6,101 bases of DNA from an uncultured Flavobacteriaceae bacterium. GTDB taxonomy: Bacteria > Bacteroidota > Bacteroidia > Flavobacteriales > Flavobacteriaceae. The stretch spans positions 1 to 6,101 of the forward strand of contig CALJFV010000042.1 of assembly GCA_938074515.1 (NCBI GenBank), given 5' to 3'. Below are positions 5,533 through 6,101 of the stretch, in pieces. Both the position numbers and the translations under genes were made by a program. The notes below the pieces were generated by a model. The model was not told where the DNA came from. It did not search any database and was given only the letters and a program-made list of their open reading frames with translations. The first letter of the stretch is position 1. Every line of letters starts with the position of its first letter.

Positions 5533-6101
5533 ATGCCAAAAATTTCAACTAAAGGGGCTCAAATGCCCGAGTCACCAATCAGGAAGCTGGTTCCTTATGC
5601 CGAACAGGCCTACAAACAAAATAAAAAGGTTTATCACCTAAATATAGGGCAACCTGATATCAAAACGCCACAAGTTGCATTAGATGCAGTGAGCCATCAC
5701 GGGCTGTCTGTTTTGGCTTATTCACGTAGCGAAGGCTCAGAGCAATACCGTGAAAAAATTGCTCAGTACTACAAGAGAAAGTCCATTGAAGTCAGTGCTC
5801 AAGACATTGTAGTAACCACTGGAGGAAGTGAGGCCTTATTATTTGCCATGGGCAGTGTGTGTAATGCGGGAGATGAAGTCATTATCCCAGAGCCATTTTA
5901 TGCCAATTATAACGGTTTTGCGCGGGCAAGTGATGTCACAGTCGTTCCGGTAGTGTCTGGAATTGAAGATAATTTTGCTTTACCCCCTATCTCAGATTTT
6001 GAAAAACAAATCACCCCAAGAACAAAAGCAATTCTCATCTGTAATCCGGGCAATCCTACGGGATACTTGTATTCGAAACAAGAAATACAAAGCCTTGTTA
6101 G
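5533..6101 (+). CDS. PLP-dependent aminotransferase, class I/II, 3'-truncated by window edge
   Basis: The ATG at 5533 opens a frame that stays open to the window end, giving 189 residues of an enzyme that is usually about 390-400 residues. It should be a cytoplasmic pyridoxal-phosphate enzyme moving an amino group between an amino acid and a 2-oxo acid. Visible fold-type I landmarks, in order, are LNIGQPD (36-42, substrate-side loop), LAYSRSEGSEQYREKIAQYY (61-80), TTGGSEALLFAM (95-106, the cofactor phosphate-binding turn), PEPFYANY (119-126, with the Tyr/Phe that stacks near PLP) and CNPGNPTG (170-177, whose Asn174 contacts the PLP ring oxygen). The Schiff-base lysine and the substrate-carboxylate arginine lie beyond the window end, so substrate cannot be judged; aspartate-type and aromatic or branched-chain-type enzymes all remain possible. 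It follows the DUF1573 gene by 39 bp with no terminator between, so read-through from that promoter is likely. The leader has no Shine-Dalgarno. Confidence 0.93.
   Translation, partial: MPKISTKGAQMPESPIRKLVPYAEQAYKQNKKVYHLNIGQPDIKTPQVALDAVSHHGLSVLAYSRSEGSEQYREKIAQYYKRKSIEVSAQDIVVTTGGSEALLFAMGSVCNAGDEVIIPEPFYANYNGFARASDVTVVPVVSGIEDNFALPPISDFEKQITPRTKAILICNPGNPTGYLYSKQEIQSLV

Noticed and set aside
1..6101. Search for a novel defence, mobile or RNA-based system
   Set aside because: Nearly every base lies in recognisable housekeeping genes; I saw no direct repeats, CRISPR spacing, transposase, tRNA-like or long structured non-coding segment, and base composition looks even throughout.

Overview
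The window looks like ordinary chromosomal DNA from a member of the Bacteroidetes, most likely class Flavobacteriia. Three things support this. Start codons have A-rich leaders with almost no Shine-Dalgarno sequence. A promoter of the Bacteroidetes type (TAnnTTTG at -7) lies in front of valS. The protein variants are those I associate with this group: a valyl-tRNA synthetase with WVPGTDHASIATE and NDLVTAPEILFFW, a short phosphatidylserine decarboxylase beginning MFHKEG, a small bacterial acyl-CoA-binding protein, and a DUF1573 protein with a CGCT motif. I cannot name genus or species from sequence alone.

Layout. Positions 1-2347 (+) hold a compact cluster: the 3' part of a LUD-domain-like gene (cut by the window start), then cdsA (CDP-diacylglycerol synthase), psd (phosphatidylserine decarboxylase) and an acyl-CoA-binding protein gene. 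cdsA/psd overlap by 11 bp, and psd/ACBP overlap by about 17 bp with a non-ATG start. Positions 2354-4984 (-) hold a full-length valS that converges on the ACBP gene with only 6 bp between the stop codons. Positions 4985-5106 are a divergent promoter region. Positions 5107-6101 (+) hold a secreted DUF1573 protein and the first 189 codons of a PLP-dependent class I/II aminotransferase that runs off the window end.

How the genes work together. CdsA makes CDP-diacylglycerol. A PS synthase, not in this window, would turn it into phosphatidylserine, and Psd decarboxylates that to phosphatidylethanolamine. An acyl-CoA-binding protein translated from the same message fits a membrane-lipid supply role, but that link is inference. 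valS is a housekeeping gene with its own promoter. The DUF1573 and aminotransferase genes are probably co-transcribed, with no evident functional link.

There is no stretch over 300 bp without a gene. I found no RNA gene, mobile element, CRISPR array or sign of transfer. I see no convincing undescribed system. The points most worth a second look are the psd/ACBP translational coupling, the degenerate LUD-like protein and the divergent promoter region.
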